From Hybos culiciformis (lineage: Eukaryota; Arthropoda; Insecta; Diptera; Hybotidae), in NCBI GenBank assembly GCA_964007475.1, contig OZ023274.1:5022001-5086000 (forward strand): a stretch of DNA of 64,000 nt, written 5' to 3'. The notes below the pieces were generated by a model. That model saw nothing but the letters and a program-made list of their open reading frames with translations, was not told the origin of the DNA and did not search any database. Both the position numbers and the translations under genes were made by a program. Each line of letters begins with the position of its first letter. Within the stretch, counting starts at the first letter, position 1. Positions 27,201 through 38,100 of the stretch are shown here, in pieces.

Positions 27201-30200
27201 GGGATTCCACCGATGGAATAAATTTAGTCATTTCAATGCAATCTTCCAAAAAATACTGATCAACTGGAAAAGCACGTCCTGGTACTTCAATGACAGGACA
27301 TCCGCCAAAATAGTCAGAAAATAATGTTGTGTCAATAGTAGCTGACATAAGAATTATACGCAAATCTGGATATGTGTGAACCATATCACGAAGAACAACC
27401 AATAAAAAATCACTGTTCACATCACGTTCGTGAATTTCGTCAACGATAATGTGAGAAACACCCCGTAATCCAGATTCCAGTTTTCGTAATAAAACACCAA
27501 TGGTACAAAATAAAATAGCTCCATATGGCCTTGGAGTACAAGTTTCAAATCGAACAGCGTAGCCTACCGACTCCCCAAGTTGTTCATTTTGCTCATTAGC
27601 TATACGTTCAGCTACTGAAATAGCACTTATACGTCTTGGTTGTGTTACATACACATTGCACCAAGCTCCTTGTCCCGCATGAATATAATCTTCTAAAATA
27701 TACTGGGCAATTTGAGTTGTTTTACCGCAACCTGTGTTGCCACGTATAATAACAACCGAATTATCATTTATTGCAGCCATAATTTCATTACGCATTGCAG
27801 CAATTGGTAAAGTTTCACGAAATTGTAAAAATTTCTGATATTCCTTGTCATTAATTTTTTTTTCTTTAACTGCCGAAGACAAATCTTCACATAATTGATC
27901 CAAACTAGCTGAAGCTAAATATCCCTCGTCAATATTACAAGCATTCCAAGCATTCCAATTAGGTTGTGGTGGAGCCCAAGGTATAACAGAACCTTGTTGA
28001 GGATTTTGATCATGTGAGCGTCGGTGATCTCCAGTTTTGAAATTTGCCTGTAAATGTTAATAAATAATTAATTTTTTTTTAATTATTTTGTTTGGGAATA
28101 TTTTATTCTTCTAAGGATAAAAAACTTACAATTAAACTGTATGAATTATTTTCTGCTTCAAATTTTAATGGTGGCTTAGTGACCACTTCAAGATTAAGTT
28201 CTTTAATAACTTCTTCTACTCTATTCATGAGTCCACGATCAATATTAACACCATATGGTTTGAGTTCTTCCTCTTCTTTTTTCTTCTTTAATGTTCCAGT
28301 GAACGCATCAATGACTCGCAAATGATAAAGTTGACGTACCAATGACAAAGCGCATGATTTACTAGCTGATTGTTTATTGGAACCAGTTTCTCGAGCTGTT
28401 ATAGTACGTTTCAGCTCCCGAACATATATTGACATTTCAGCCATAAAACTCCTAATTTAGTGTAGAAAAAAAATTAATAAACTAAGTTTTTTAATAAAGT
28501 AATATGATAATGAAGAGTAGAGAAATTTTTCCGCAGCGCTACTGGCATTAAAGCAGCACGTATTTCTGATACTTCATATCAAATATTCTGTTTTTTTTGT
28601 CGAAGCTAATAATAATAAACATTTAAAAGATAAATATTTATATACAGCCGAACCAGCTAAACTGAATGTAATAAATCTTGACATGTAGCATTTAGAGATA
28701 AAGGATGTATTACGATGGAAGAAATATTCTAAGACTCTCCAGTCTTTGCCCGACCAACTAATCGTATAATTCATTACGGTCGTCCATAGTGATATAAGTT
28801 CTTAAAAATGTTACATATCAAATTTCAACAAAATCGATATAACCGTTTCGAAGAAGAATGTTGACATTTCTGGGCTCGTAATAATTTTGGTTGGTCTTTT
28901 ATTAATTTATTTTGCTCAGATTCAAAATTTACCTTCATTCCAATCACCTTATTATAAACTTATAACTAAGAAATAATAATGAAATTACTCACTTATATTT
29001 AAAGTGACATAAGTATTTTCAGCATTATTGGTTCATCCAATTTAATTTTATTTTGATTTACTGCAAAAATATCTTCCAAAAATTTAAATTTTCTATGTAA
29101 AAAGAAAAAAAAGAAAATTTTTCATTAAAGAATTTTCTGAATAACATTTCGATAATGGAAAACTTTCTTATTTCTACGTAAGTTTTTCTTTCTTTTGGAA
29201 GATTTTTTTTTTAAATTTTAATTTAGAAAATGTATGAACTAATAAGTTTTTTTTTTCATAAATTTTCTTTCAGAAATTATGAGCAAGTTTTTTTCTCTCT
29301 TAATTTTATATCTGTTTTTAATTATGTGGTTATTCATTAATGTTAATTTTTGCTGGAAAACTTAAAAAAAATGTTCATTAACTTTAATTCTATTAGTTTA
29401 TATTGTTACTGTGCCCTTAAGTAAGAATATTAAGTATTATATTTATTATTAACAAAATTTGCTGATACAAAAAACGCAAAACCATTTTGTGAAATTTGTA
29501 TCTTGATATTGGATTGATTAATTTCGGCCAATAATTTCAGCTTGAATATTATGAATTCAAATTGAAAATTTGTCCGGTAATTCAGATTTCAACATTAATC
29601 TTAATTTTTATTTTTGCAGTAAATCAAAATAATCATACGTAGAATTTTTTAATTGTGTGTTTTGGGAGATCTAAAACCAAAAATGATGTAGCAAATTTTC
29701 ACAGTGTGAGAGGCACGTGGACCATTGCTACATTTCATTTCTTTGAATTGTGTATAGATTATTTTCATATAGCATTAAAGTAAAATCCCCGAACTCTATC
29801 ATTTGGAACCAAGGCCGGCTAAATTAAATCTGTATTAACCTGAGGAACGGAAGCCTCAAATAGGAATTTTAATGCCTTTTCCTCGGGATCAAAAGTGAAT
29901 TTCAGGAAACCAAAAATGGGCTCAGACATATCTCGTGGAAAAACGATTGGATAACAGGAAAAAAATAGAAAAGCACTAGGGCGATTTTACTTAAATCCTA
30001 TATGAAAATGATCTAATATATAATACATATGTATAATTAACTCTAATTTTTTAATTATTATAATAAAAAATTAAAATTTTGCTCTTGACTACATTGCATG
30101 AATGAGAAATAAATTTAAAATTCGAATCCGTGCATCTTTGTGTTGAAAAATTTTGTTTAAACGATTTAGAAATATACAAATCCATAAAAATTCTAAAGAT

Positions 30201-31311
30201 AATTAAGAGAATAGTCTTAGGACAGCTTTTCGTTTTTTCTCAAAAAATATGAAAGATCTACTCCATCTACATGCATTGAAAGTGGTTCTTTCCTTGACGG
30301 CCGGATTGGAATTTTAAATTTTTTTTCTCTTTTTAAAAATGATTTTTGAAAATGAAACGTTTAATTTCTTTTGTACCGTGCGTGATCTGGACCCACAGGA
30401 GTATATTTATAATCTGATTGAATTTTATTCATTTGCATGAATTGATGTAATTTTGCTTTTGCATTTTCAATCGTCCAATTCCCATGTATAGCCGCATTTA
30501 CATCCAGAGATTCAGCTTCATCCATTTTCAATTGTTCTTGAGCCCGATCAATAAAATTCATTCTACCATCATCGTTATCATTTACACCACGATATGCGTA
30601 ACCCAAATCTTGAGGACCCATTCCTCCACGAAACACATTCGCATTATTATTTCGATTATTCATATTTCCTTCACTATCTCCAGCACTACTCGAGGCTGCA
30701 TTGTCAACCATAGCATCACCTGGCGCACCTAAAATTGAAATAAAATTCTCAGCTGATCCGATTACTTAATTTAGTTATACCTAGTTGAAGGACCTGAGAA
30801 TTCCAAAAATTCACTAACGATATAGGTATCTTTTATTTTTCTTTGTCAAAGGTAATGTAGGTACCTACCTACATAAGTATTTGTTTTTTTCTTAAAAGAT
30901 CTGACTAGGGGTCAACTTCTAGATTACATATTATGTCCTACGAAAAATTTAGTGATTCTTACCTAACTCCCCGGGCACATCTTTTCCATTGACATTTCCA
31001 TTGCGAACCAAAAAATTTACAAAATCTTTGGCTGCATTTTTCTCTGCGTCTTTTTTATTTGTCGAATTTCCAGCTCCAATATACGGAAAACCTTGGACTC
31101 GAACTTCGCATAAAAATCGTTGTCGATGTTTCGGACCTAAAAACAAAAATACGAAATTTTTTAATGGAATTGATTGAAGAAAAAAAAAAAAATAATCTGG
31201 TTCTTTGTTTTATAAACTTTTTTTTTTACCTGTCGGTCGAACAGAAAATCCAGGTTCTACTTTATTTTTTGAACACCATTCGTGAAGAAAAGACTTAACA
31301 TCCGAAGACAT
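24096..31311 (-). CDS. mle: maleless / DHX9 (ATP-dependent RNA helicase A), nine-exon gene
   Basis: DEIH-box (DExH) ATP-dependent RNA/DNA helicase of the DHX9/MLE family, a nuclear enzyme that unwinds dsRNA; in Drosophila MLE remodels roX RNA in dosage compensation (family knowledge). CDS exons, read on the minus strand: 31311-31230, 31136-30963, 30728-30377, 28451-28130, 28047-26815, 26745-26589, 26512-25458, 25102-24898, 24229-24096. All junctions are GT-AG and total 3,714 nt, about 1,237 aa, close to human DHX9 (1,270) and fly MLE (about 1,290). dsRBD1 lies at residues ~3-75, dsRBD2 at ~170-245. Helicase motifs: GCGKTT (K~419), TQPRR, DEIH (~513-516), SAT (~545), FLPGW (~669), [10 protein letters not shown] (~725) and QRKGRAGR, the last split by intron 6. 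The tail is Gly-rich. The start ATG gives [13 protein letters not shown], matching the family N-terminus. Only the last junction is uncertain. Confidence 0.96.
24898..25102 (-). CDS. mle: mle exon 8: post-helicase segment and start of Gly-rich tail
   Basis: Follows a CTCTTGCAG acceptor and begins [10 protein letters not shown], matching the VTKQP segment of DHX9. It continues through [12 protein letters not shown] and turns Gly-rich ([19 protein letters not shown]). It can either splice at 24897 (a weak GTTAGA donor) into the exon at 24229, or run two more codons to a TAG at 24893-24895. The second choice would give a 1,194-aa protein. Confidence 0.85.
25458..26745 (-). CDS. mle: mle exons 6-7: helicase domain 2, HA2 and OB-fold region
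   Basis: Exon 6 (26745-26589) encodes motif V ([13 protein letters not shown]) and the segment ending WASKTNLEQ. Exon 7 (26512-25458) completes motif VI as RKGRAGR, then gives the ratchet/HA2 region ([35 protein letters not shown]) and the OB-like region ([29 protein letters not shown]). The Arg codon of motif VI is split by intron 6. The exon ends at IEEL with a GTAATT donor; read-through would add only four codons before a stop. Confidence 0.96.
26815..28047 (-). CDS. mle: mle exon 5: helicase domain 1 (motifs I-IV)
   Basis: A single 1,233-nt exon of 411 codons, in phase 0 at both ends. It begins with the linker containing the family signature [20 protein letters not shown], followed by the Walker A motif [29 protein letters not shown] and then FLPGWNLI. 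A charged low-complexity insert ([13 protein letters not shown]) sits between motifs III and IV, at the position of the Lys/Asp-rich insert of DHX9. Confidence 0.97.
28130..30728 (-). CDS. mle: mle exons 3-4: linker and dsRNA-binding domain 2
   Basis: Exon 3 (30728-30377) encodes an Asn/Ser-rich linker followed by the start of dsRBD2 ([20 protein letters not shown], then GPDHAR). After a 1.9-kb intron, exon 4 (28451-28130) continues with [17 protein letters not shown] and [19 protein letters not shown], which is the dsRBD2 beta-strands and final helix. An Arg codon is split across the junction. Exon 4 ends with a lysine/glutamate-rich stretch and a GTAAGT donor. Confidence 0.94.
29048..29632. 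repeat. 24-bp perfect inverted repeats 540 bp apart in mle intron 3
   Basis: The segment 29048-29071, which includes ATTTTGATTTACTGCAAAAA, recurs exactly inverted at 29609-29632. A perfect 24-bp match at this spacing is unlikely by chance even at this composition, so the pair may bound a small DNA transposon. No target duplication is evident and the interior has no recognised ORF. Confidence 0.55.
29819..29929 (-). other. Short coding-like frame inside mle intron 3
   Basis: 36 codons from ATG at 29929 to TAG at 29819, open further upstream to about 29985. The frame reads [20 protein letters not shown] and ends PQVNTDLI. The region 29800-29990 is GC-richer than the rest of the intron. It has no dsRBD or helicase resemblance and would not join the mle frame to advantage; probably a transposon relic. 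Confidence 0.25.
30963..31311 (-). CDS. mle: mle exons 1-2: N-terminus and dsRNA-binding domain 1
   Basis: Exon 1 is 31311-31230 and exon 2 is 31136-30963, split by a 93-bp intron with a Gly codon across the junction. Together they encode the first dsRBD: the alpha1 segment [13 protein letters not shown], the strand [10 protein letters not shown], and the lysine-rich [20 protein letters not shown] helix that contacts the dsRNA major groove in this family. A donor at 30962-30961 ends exon 2 after VPGELG. Confidence 0.95.
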
Positions 31312-32161
31312 TTTTATGATTTATTTGTTTTTATCAAAGATTTAAATTTTCTTATTCTTATTTCTTTTTTTTCCAAAATTAAATTTACCACACTTTAAGA
31401 AAAGCAAATCAAGATTCTAGAAAGAAAATAAAAATTGATTTTATTATTGCGTGCAGCAAGCAAGCAATGCAAAAATTGTAAACTTAATTTTTATTTCTGA
31501 ACAAAATTAGTGGTGCCAGATATCCTAAAAAATTAAGTAAACAATCAAGTGCCGGTATGAGGTCATTGTGGTGAAAAAGATAAAATATTCCATTGAGCAG
31601 AATTATTTCAAATTGTCATTTGTTTTTCTGAAAATAAATAAATAAAAAATTAAACAAAATTAAAATTAAAATTATTTTAATGCTAGAAACTTATTTATTA
31701 TTTTATTAGGTTTTCTAAATACAAATTTTATCGCGAACAAATGTCACGACTGACGGCACCTTACATGTCACTACTTAGTAAACAAACATTGTCTGTTCAT
31801 ACATAAATTTGCTCAAGGGATATCTATTGTGAATGAATATTCTCATGATGGTGAATATATGATGATACTGCACACCTGTTTACCGTCAATAATGTCAATC
31901 AAATGAAATTAAAAGTTTTGTTATTGTTTTGTTTTTCTAATATATTTTTTTTCCTTTTGTTTTTTCTTCTTTAATTTCGCATTCGGTCGGACGGAAAATT
32001 TGTTTTTTTAAGATTTGTTTTGTATTTTTTTTTTATAATTTTTATAACAAAAATTTAGAATTTGAATTTATATTTTAATAAATTTAAAAAAAATAAGTAA
32101 ATTAATAAAATAATAATAATGCTTTTCGTATCCGTGGTGGTGATAATTTATTAAAAATAAA
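31312..32161. promoter_or_regulatory. Divergent upstream region shared by mle and the KIAA1143 homolog
   Basis: The start codons of mle (minus) and the KIAA1143 homolog (plus) are 850 bp apart and head to head, so both promoters and 5' UTRs must lie here unless there are upstream non-coding exons. A GC-richer patch near 31975-31995 (TTCGGTCGGACGG) resembles the downstream core-promoter composition of insect start sites and could mark the plus-strand start. No TATA box stands out from the AT background. Confidence 0.5.
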
Positions 32162-35100
32162 ATGTCTAATCGTAAAAGGAATATTTCATACATAAAACCA
32201 CAAGATCCAACATTTTTACGGGAAATTAAAGAAAAAGTTGGTTACAAAGATATTAAAGAAACATTGGAGCTAAAGGTAAACGATTGTTTCGTTAGTTTTA
32301 ATTAATTTTAATGGAAAAGAAAATTAATTAGTTACCTTCATTCTAATTTCAATTTCGACCGACTCAGTCCCCGTTCCCACAACAAAACAAAACCTACTTC
32401 AATTTTCATTAAGTTTGATGAAATGATATATATTAGGTCTTAAGTACCTACCTACCTACCTGAAATTGCATTACAGAAAGTAAAACTAGTTAGGGAGGGG
32501 AGTCGCGGAAGTGAAACTAACCCTGCTAGCCTGGAAGTACTTTAGAAATACTTTTGAATCACGTAGTCTCGTTTATTCTTTATTTGTTTTTATAGTGAAT
32601 TTTCTATTGATTTATGAATGGGCTCGGGAAAAAGTTCAGTAGTTTCTCCTCCCATTTACTACCACATACAAACAACTATCTCTTTTAATATGAAACAGAA
32701 CATGCTTCATTTTATCGACAATTCATAACTTTTTCATTACTTCATAATCACCACTTCTTCACTACTTCTTCATTACTTCATAATCACCAATTCTTCAGTA
32801 CTTACTTCTTCACTACTTCTTCATTAAGGCCGGTATTCAACTGAAGATAAAGTACAAGATAAATTTTATCTTGAAAAGGAACATTATTGAGTGAGATAAA
32901 AATTGACACTAAGACTAAATATATTTTGATAAAAACTACCTAAACAATTTTATTTTTAATTTACTTACCTCCCAACTTTCATCCATTTTATTTAATTAAT
33001 TTTACCAATATTATTTTATTTTATTAAGCTAAACAATTATTTTAATTTTAATATTTTTTACCAATTTCAGTTTAGAAATTATTTTAGTTTCTGATTTTTG
33101 TTTGTTTTCGTCAAACAACAAACGTCAAATTCTTTTTACACGACCTAATGTCAAAATTTATCTTGAAAAGAATGTTCAAAACATTCTTTGCAAGATAAAT
33201 ATTTGAAATAAAATTTATTTGAGTGAAAATATTTTCATACAATTTTTACTCAGATAAATTTCCATTTATCTTCAGTTGGGTACCGATAAATTGAATTCAC
33301 TCAACTAAAATTTATCTCAGATAAAATTTTATATGAAAAAGTTGATTTTATCTCCAGTTGAATACCGACCTTTATTTCATAACCACTACTTCATAATATC
33401 ATACTTTTCTGTTAATAAATAAAACAAGTAGTTTATCCGTGAAAGAATTTTAAACTAAAAATTTATTATAAATAAGAGGGGCCAAATGTCCACAATTATT
33501 TTATAATAAATTTTAAGTTTAAAATCCATTCACGGATAAGCAAGTACTCAAATTTTTTATTTCAAAACATAAATTTTTTATTCTTATTTATTATTATTAT
33601 AATTATGCCTAAACAAATTCTTTATTATTATTATTTTTTTTTAATCACGCTTTTTTTCAATTAATTTTTATACGATAGGTTACCTAAAAAGAATTATATT
33701 TGTTACTTAAATTTTTTCCATATTTACTAAAAGCTGTTACCATATAAAGTCTTCAGTGAATTTAAACTTCTTTTTCCTGCTCTAAAGTTTGAATTAAAAT
33801 CCGCGTACACTTTATCAGTGGAAATCTTTCTGATAAAAAATTTTCCACTTTTTAATGCAATTTAATTAATTTAATTGCGTTGCGATAAAAAACAATGTTC
33901 AACGTTTGATTTTTTTTTTATGAGTGATTCAGTAGTACTGTAATTTTAAACTTTTAAAAGTACTTTTTAAACTACTTTTAAACTACTTCCGATAAGTAGA
34001 AATAAAAACGAGATAGCCGAATAAAAAAAATTTTTTTTTTGTTGTTTGTCTCTTTTAGGAAGTAGTTTTTTTGTCATTATAAACTACTTCGTAGTGCGTT
34101 ATAGTAAATAGTAAAATACATACACAATTTTCTAAGAAAAAACCAATAGTCTTAAAAAATAGATTTGTATGTGTTGTAACTGATGAAACTGGTGAACAAA
34201 AGCTAGCAGGGAAACAAAGGGAAATAAGTAGGGCTGCCAGATGCTACGATTTTCTTGGGGTTATCGAGCTCAAGCTGTGAATATACCGAGAACAGAGTGG
34301 AAAATCCCGAGTTATACGATTTCGAATTGAAATTTAATAGGTAGATATTGCATACAATGAATATGGTCCGAGAATTCGTATTGTTACGTTGAAAATGGTT
34401 TTCATTGAAAAATATGGTTAGAGATTACAGTTAATTTCGAAAGTTCTTTAGAAAATTTGGACTTGCGTGCAATTCACCACATTGATTATTTTAATTTAGC
34501 TTGATATTTTCAGAACCATTTTAAGGTGGTAGTAGTAGTAGAATGACTCAAAATACACCTCGCCTTTCCTTTAATTTTTTAATGAAACTTTGGTCTCTAA
34601 TTGAGTAGTTTTAGCAACTAGTATATAGACCTAGTAGAAACAAGTAGGTAGGTATTTAGAGGTCAGAGCATTTAGGGCCTTATGTATGCTCCACACCGAA
34701 ATTAATTCATTGTACGCTATTCGCGTGCATTTTACAACCAATTCAGAAATATTACATAACCAAATGTCACATTAAGTTCATTCAAATTTTAAGCTGGCTG
34801 ATAAAATTGAAGTATACGCGTTTAAAAATTTTAAAACAACTCGAAGCAATGCAAAATACAATTTGTAAACACAAAAATACAATTTGTTCAGCTTCAATTC
34901 AGTTATAATTTTGTAACGGAAATTTTATTGATTTATTTTGAGTCGTCCGGGTGCACAATTTTTATTTTCATGAAAAATTTATTCTAAGTGCTTTAAAGTT
35001 GACACTGACAGTTTTAAAAGTTTAAGATTAAAATTAATTTTTTGTTTTTTAATTTTTTTTAGCGGCAAAAAATAGAAAATTTAGATTCTGATGACAATTC

Positions 35101-38100
35101 CAGTTCTCATAACGAGGATCGTGAAGAAGAAAAACCACAAGTTGTTGTTCTAAAAGGTAAAAAATATAAAAAGTATTTCTTCTCCACTGAAAATATAAAT
35201 TTATTTTTAATTTTTTTTTAAGAGGGAGATTTGACTGCAGTACAAGCGGAAATAGAACAAAAACGAATAACAAAAGGTAAGTTTACCTAATATTATTAAT
35301 TTTATTTACATATGTATAGATATTTCGTTATTATTTGTAATCCTTCATTTTAGCTTGTTTTTTTTCCAAAGCATAGATTGCCTACCAACTTACATTTAGA
35401 AATTTTTGTTGGGGGATTCCTTTACTTACTTGAGTGCGCATTTTTCAATGAACGAAATTTTCGTACCAATTACGTAACTGTTTGGAATATGTGTTAAATT
35501 TTACCATTATTTAATGTCACTGCGATGACAAAATTTTGGTAATAAAATCGGGCTAGGCAACAAAAAATAAAAGCAAATTTTGAACTGCTCTTTGTATTTT
35601 CAACAAATTAACTATAAAGTTTAAAATACCAACATAGATATGTACAAAAAATAAATATGAAATCTAATTTTTGTTGTAACTGCAGTCAATTTTATTAAGA
35701 TATAGATTTTAATAAATTATTCTAAAGCCAGAACGAAAATTCAATAGCTTTAATTCTCATTTTGTATGCGTTCTAATTTACCTTTGATTTTATATTTTTC
35801 AATTGAAGTTTGAAATTGAAAAAAGCATTTTTAACTGAATAAGAAATATTTTTATGACTAAATTAAATTCAAATTGAAAGAATTTTAAGAAAAAAGGATT
35901 ATTCAGTTAAACTTTTTTATGGTCAATAAACTATAAAAATAATAATAGGTAGAAGATAATTATGTAAAAAAAAAAACATGTATAAATAATTTTTTATTTT
36001 TATGATGGTAAATAAAAATATACTTATTAATATATTTGCAAATGTATATTCGAGTTTTCCAAAACCGAAGTGAAACCTAGAAAACGAAACCAAAAATAAT
36101 AAGTTTTCATAACGACAAAACAATCCGTTCCCTATATCAAATGCTCTTCGAGAATCATTTATTATGTATGATTATAAATTAAAAATCAAGAGTAGATAAG
36201 AAAACTTTATTTGTCAAATTTGCAATCGGTCAGTTAATTAAATTTTTTTGCTGGAGGTCAAAAAAAAATTACTAATTAATTTTTATAATGTTTTTCTATT
36301 CATGATAAGTAAGTAGATTGATATTTCAACTTAAATTTTTTGTTTCAATTAAATTTAAGTAAATTTATAAATAATTTTATACTGTTCAAGTTATGTTTTT
36401 TTGCTGTCTTAAATCAATTAAGTTTCATTTCAGTTCTGTTAACCGTACTTGATATAATATTGTCTTCGGTTACTCTATTAATGCTGAAAAAAATACCCTG
36501 AATCCAAAATTTGAAACATTAAGATTAAGAACATATCTTTTGTGATTAAAATTATGATTCAAAAATTTAAATTCAATAATACTACCGAATTGTGATTTAT
36601 ATTAAAAATGAAGAAATATTGTTTTTTTTATTAGATTATTTAGTATTTTATAATTCATTTTGTACAAAAAATAATTTGATAAAAAAAGTACTTCTTAACT
36701 TCTAATACTTAATGGCTCTAATACATAATAAGCACTCTAGGTATTTCATTATATTTGATATATCTATATTTTAGTATTTGGATTCTTTATTTTTATTTTG
36801 CTTTATTACTAACTTTAGTTTTTTTTTAATTTTTTTTTTTTTTTTAGAGAGAAGTGAGGAAAACTTATTTAGTATGTGTTTCTTTTTTTCCTAAAACTTA
36901 CGTGCTAATCACTAATGCTAGAATTATTACTACGGGAAAGTGGAAGTAAGAGATGAGAGGTGATAGAAAAAGAGAAAGGGTAGTGTCTGAAACAATATCG
37001 TTCTTGGTTATTTTCGTCAACTTGCCACCATTGGTTTTTTTTCGAATTTTTTTATCTCAGAAATTTTTGATAGTATTATGTACTAAGATGATGTAGGTAC
37101 CTACCTTTCTTAACTTTGTGTTAAATTGGTTATTATTCCAATAAAATTTGAAAATTGATCTATCTATTTATCCACATACAGATACATATCATATATTTTA
37201 ATATTCATTATCTGATCTTGATACAATTTATGCAAATAGTGTAAGACCAACGGCTAAAGTGCCTTAATTATTAATTAGAAAATTAATTTAATTAAAATCA
37301 TTATTTGGATTTAATTTTTCACTATTTTCTAACCGGAAAAATCTAACCAATAATCATTGAATTTCCCACACGACACCATATGCATAGTGACACGTGATTG
37401 TTATGATGATAATAATATATTCATGATATCTAACAAAATTGGAGCATAAAATAGAAAATCATTTTAATATAAAAAAAATTAAAAATAAAAATAAAAAATC
37501 ATAAGACACAAAATATAAAAAACACGAAATATGCCTAGATGTACCTTCAAAAACAAAAACATTTTCCTAGCAAATCCTAAACTAACTATCTATAACTAAC
37601 TATATGATTGTTTCAAAGAAGTTTACAAATTTGTTATACAGGTTCCTCACCACTGCTCTGTGCGAATTAAGTATGAATGATGTGATGTTCCTCATCATCA
37701 GCCAATTACCCCCGGCCCCCCCCCCCCCCCCCCATACTTCCGCCTTCACCGTTGAACAGTCTTCCCTTTGAAATTAATTATTATAAATTTTCAAATAACG
37801 CAAAATTTTCCTTTTGTACCGTCGTCGTCGTCGTCTTTGTTGTCATCATTGTCGTCGTAGCTTAAATTGAATAAAATCCAAAAAAAAAAGTGAAAAAAAC
37901 TCTACCTCCCCTCTCTTTTTGTAAAAAAAAAAAAAAAAAGAAAAAAAAATAAAAAAACCCATCATTTATATATTATTACAGTATAATATTATATTTTCAT
38001 TTCAACAATTTTTATGTTTTGGCGCTGCTCTACTCTACACTTAGGAATCGACAGCTTTAACAAAAAATATACAAATATCCATTTTTAGTCGATGGTGATT

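Noticed and set aside
28092..28325. 77-codon plus-strand frame
   Set aside because: Antisense shadow of mle exon 4.
30113..30145. TTCGAATCC phrase resembling a tRNA T-loop
   Set aside because: No A-box, acceptor stem or cloverleaf around it.
30484..30732. 82-codon plus-strand frame rich in Ile/Ser/Thr
   Set aside because: Antisense shadow of mle exon 3.
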